This document shows positions 14,747 to 15,753 of a DNA stretch of 15,753 bases, one piece after another. The notes under the pieces are model-generated. The model was not told where the DNA came from. It was given only the letters and a program-made list of their open reading frames with translations, and did not search any database. Each line of letters opens with the position of its first letter. The first letter of the stretch is position 1. The stretch comes from an uncultured Actinomycetes bacterium (lineage in GTDB: Bacteria; Actinomycetota; Actinomycetes; Nanopelagicales; Nanopelagicaceae): assembly GCA_903921405.1 (NCBI GenBank), contig CAIXPV010000060.1, positions 1 through 15,753 of the forward strand. Reading direction: 5' to 3'. Both the position numbers and the translations under genes were made by a program.

Positions 14747-15753
14747 ATGGCAACCATCGACCCTTCCATTCTCAAACATTTATCCCATATGCAGCCAGCT
14801 TTGTATTGGCTCGATGAGGATCCACTTGAACCACTGCCACATCCAACCCTGATCGGTGATGTCACAACTGATTTATGCATCGTGGGCGCGGGCTATACCG
14901 GTCTGTGGACAGCTCTTTTAGCTAAGGAGCAAAATCCAGAGCGCGAAGTAATACTTGTAGAACAGCGTGAAACTGGTGCCGGCGCATCGGGGCGTAACGG
15001 AGGTTTTTGCAGTTATTCGCTAACTCACGGATTCATGAATGGCTATAGTCGCTTTAAAGATGAGATGTCGATCATTGAAAGAATGGGTCGCGAAAATCTT
15101 GATGGTATTGAAGCCACAATTAAAAAATATGGAATCGAATGCGACTTTGAATGGAATGGTGAACTTCGAGTCGCTATTGAAGAGTGGCAGATGGCTGGAA
15201 TGGTTGAAGAGGCCGAGCTGCGAAATTCATTTGGCGATAATGTGGAGCTCTTAACGAAAGATGAAGTTCAAGCTCGAATTAAATCTCCACTCTATAAAGG
15301 CGCTTTGTGGGATCCAGATGGAACAGCTCTTGTCGATCCAGCTCGTTTAGTGTGGGGATTAGAGCGCGCTTGTATTTCACTGGGTGTCCGAATTTTTGAA
15401 AATACCCATGTTGAATGGTTAGAGCGAACCAACAATGGAATGATTGTTCATACTCCTTATGGAAGTGTTTATGCACAAAAAGTTGCGTTAGCGACCAATG
15501 TATTTAAATCTCTCGTTCGTAGTGCACATAAATATGTTGTACCTGTTTATGATTTCCAATTGGTCACAGAACCACTAACGCCTGCACAACTTGAATCTAT
15601 TGGCTGGAATGAGCGCGAAGGTTTATCCGATGCCGGTAACCAGTTCCATTACTATCGAATGACAAAAGATAATGAAATTTTATGGGGCGGCTATGACGCA
15701 ATCTATAATTTCCGCGGCAAAGTGCGCCAAGAGTATGAATCAGATGCCGAAAC
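14747..15753 (+). CDS. FAD-dependent amine oxidoreductase, PuuB/DadA-like (3' end outside window)
   Basis: Partial gene, 335 full codons with no stop before the window end. It belongs to the D-amino-acid-oxidase-like FAD family and most resembles gamma-glutamylputrescine oxidoreductase. Visible features are TDLCIVGAGYTGLWTA with the dinucleotide motif GAGYTG at 47-52, a ribose-binding Glu 72 in ILVEQ, GASGRNGG at 79-86 that contacts FAD, ALWDPDGTALVDPARLVWGL in the middle, and ATNVFKSLVR. About 90-100 residues appear to be missing relative to PuuB. An in-frame TGA at 14720 limits the start to ATG 14747 or ATG 14789; 14747 is preferred although it has no close ribosome site. Location after potABCD and the aldehyde dehydrogenase suggests oxidation of an imported amine or its gamma-glutamyl conjugate. 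Sarcosine- or D-amino-acid-type substrates remain possible. Confidence 0.88.
   Translation, partial: MATIDPSILKHLSHMQPALYWLDEDPLEPLPHPTLIGDVTTDLCIVGAGYTGLWTALLAKEQNPEREVILVEQRETGAGASGRNGGFCSYSLTHGFMNGYSRFKDEMSIIERMGRENLDGIEATIKKYGIECDFEWNGELRVAIEEWQMAGMVEEAELRNSFGDNVELLTKDEVQARIKSPLYKGALWDPDGTALVDPARLVWGLERACISLGVRIFENTHVEWLERTNNGMIVHTPYGSVYAQKVALATNVFKSLVRSAHKYVVPVYDFQLVTEPLTPAQLESIGWNEREGLSDAGNQFHYYRMTKDNEILWGGYDAIYNFRGKVRQEYESDAE

Noticed and set aside
14690..14750. TPP-riboswitch-like words (CTGAGAT, TGATTCCGG, CCGG-loop-CCGG) in the oxidoreductase leader
   Set aside because: The conserved TPP parts after CTGAGAT (ACCUGAUCNGG, the UAAU loop and GCGNAGGGA) are missing or altered, and the first stem lacks the expected order. 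No thiamine gene follows.
14670..14760. Guanidine-I or SAM-type riboswitch, suggested by AGGTTCCGG, GGGCC...GAGA and ATGGCAACC
   Set aside because: The guanidine-I 3' block (ACGG...GAUAAAAGCCCGGGAGA) is absent, and the SAM core around GGCAACC is not accompanied by the expected P1-P3 pairings; GGCAACC here is codons 2-3 context.

Overview
The window looks like a chromosomal segment of a moderately low-GC actinobacterium. The order rpsB-tsf-pyrH-frr-cdsA-rlmN is the usual actinobacterial translation/lipid cluster. Genes are packed tightly, with 1-8 bp overlaps and gaps well under 300 bp, and the base composition is below that of typical high-GC actinobacteria. A streamlined freshwater lineage such as Nanopelagicales (acI) would fit, but that is inference; no rRNA or lineage marker is present.

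Layout. (1) 1-1972, plus strand: 3' end of rpsB, complete tsf, complete pyrH. (2) 1979-6356, minus strand: a four-gene block for a pyruvate-type 2-oxoacid:ferredoxin oxidoreductase, transcribed porG-porA-porB and then a GltD-like flavoprotein that carries its own C-terminal ferredoxin domain. This block separates pyrH from frr, which are usually neighbours, and its last gene ends 6 bp from the pyrH stop. (3) 6555-9096, plus strand: frr, cdsA and rlmN resume the conserved cluster. (4) 9130-14612, plus strand: a gamma-aminobutyraldehyde-type aldehyde dehydrogenase, then a complete polyamine-type ABC importer (potD lipoprotein, potA ATPase, potB and potC permeases) with potA-potB-potC overlapping. 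(5) 14613-14746: a GC-rich non-coding leader with several mutually compatible stems. (6) 14747-15753: the 5' part of a PuuB/DadA-like FAD amine oxidoreductase, cut by the window end.

How the genes work together. Region 4-6 reads as one uptake-and-catabolism module. PotABCD would import putrescine/spermidine-like amines, the FAD enzyme would oxidise an amine or its gamma-glutamyl derivative to an aldehyde, and the dehydrogenase would oxidise the aldehyde to an acid such as GABA. The POR block would interconvert pyruvate + CoA and acetyl-CoA + CO2, with electrons passing through the fused ferredoxin/flavoprotein to or from NAD(P)H. The rpsB-tsf-pyrH and frr-cdsA-rlmN parts are housekeeping.

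No tRNA, rRNA, CRISPR array, insertion sequence or integrase was seen. The least explained element is the structured leader upstream of the FAD oxidoreductase. No gene-free stretch exceeds 300 bases.
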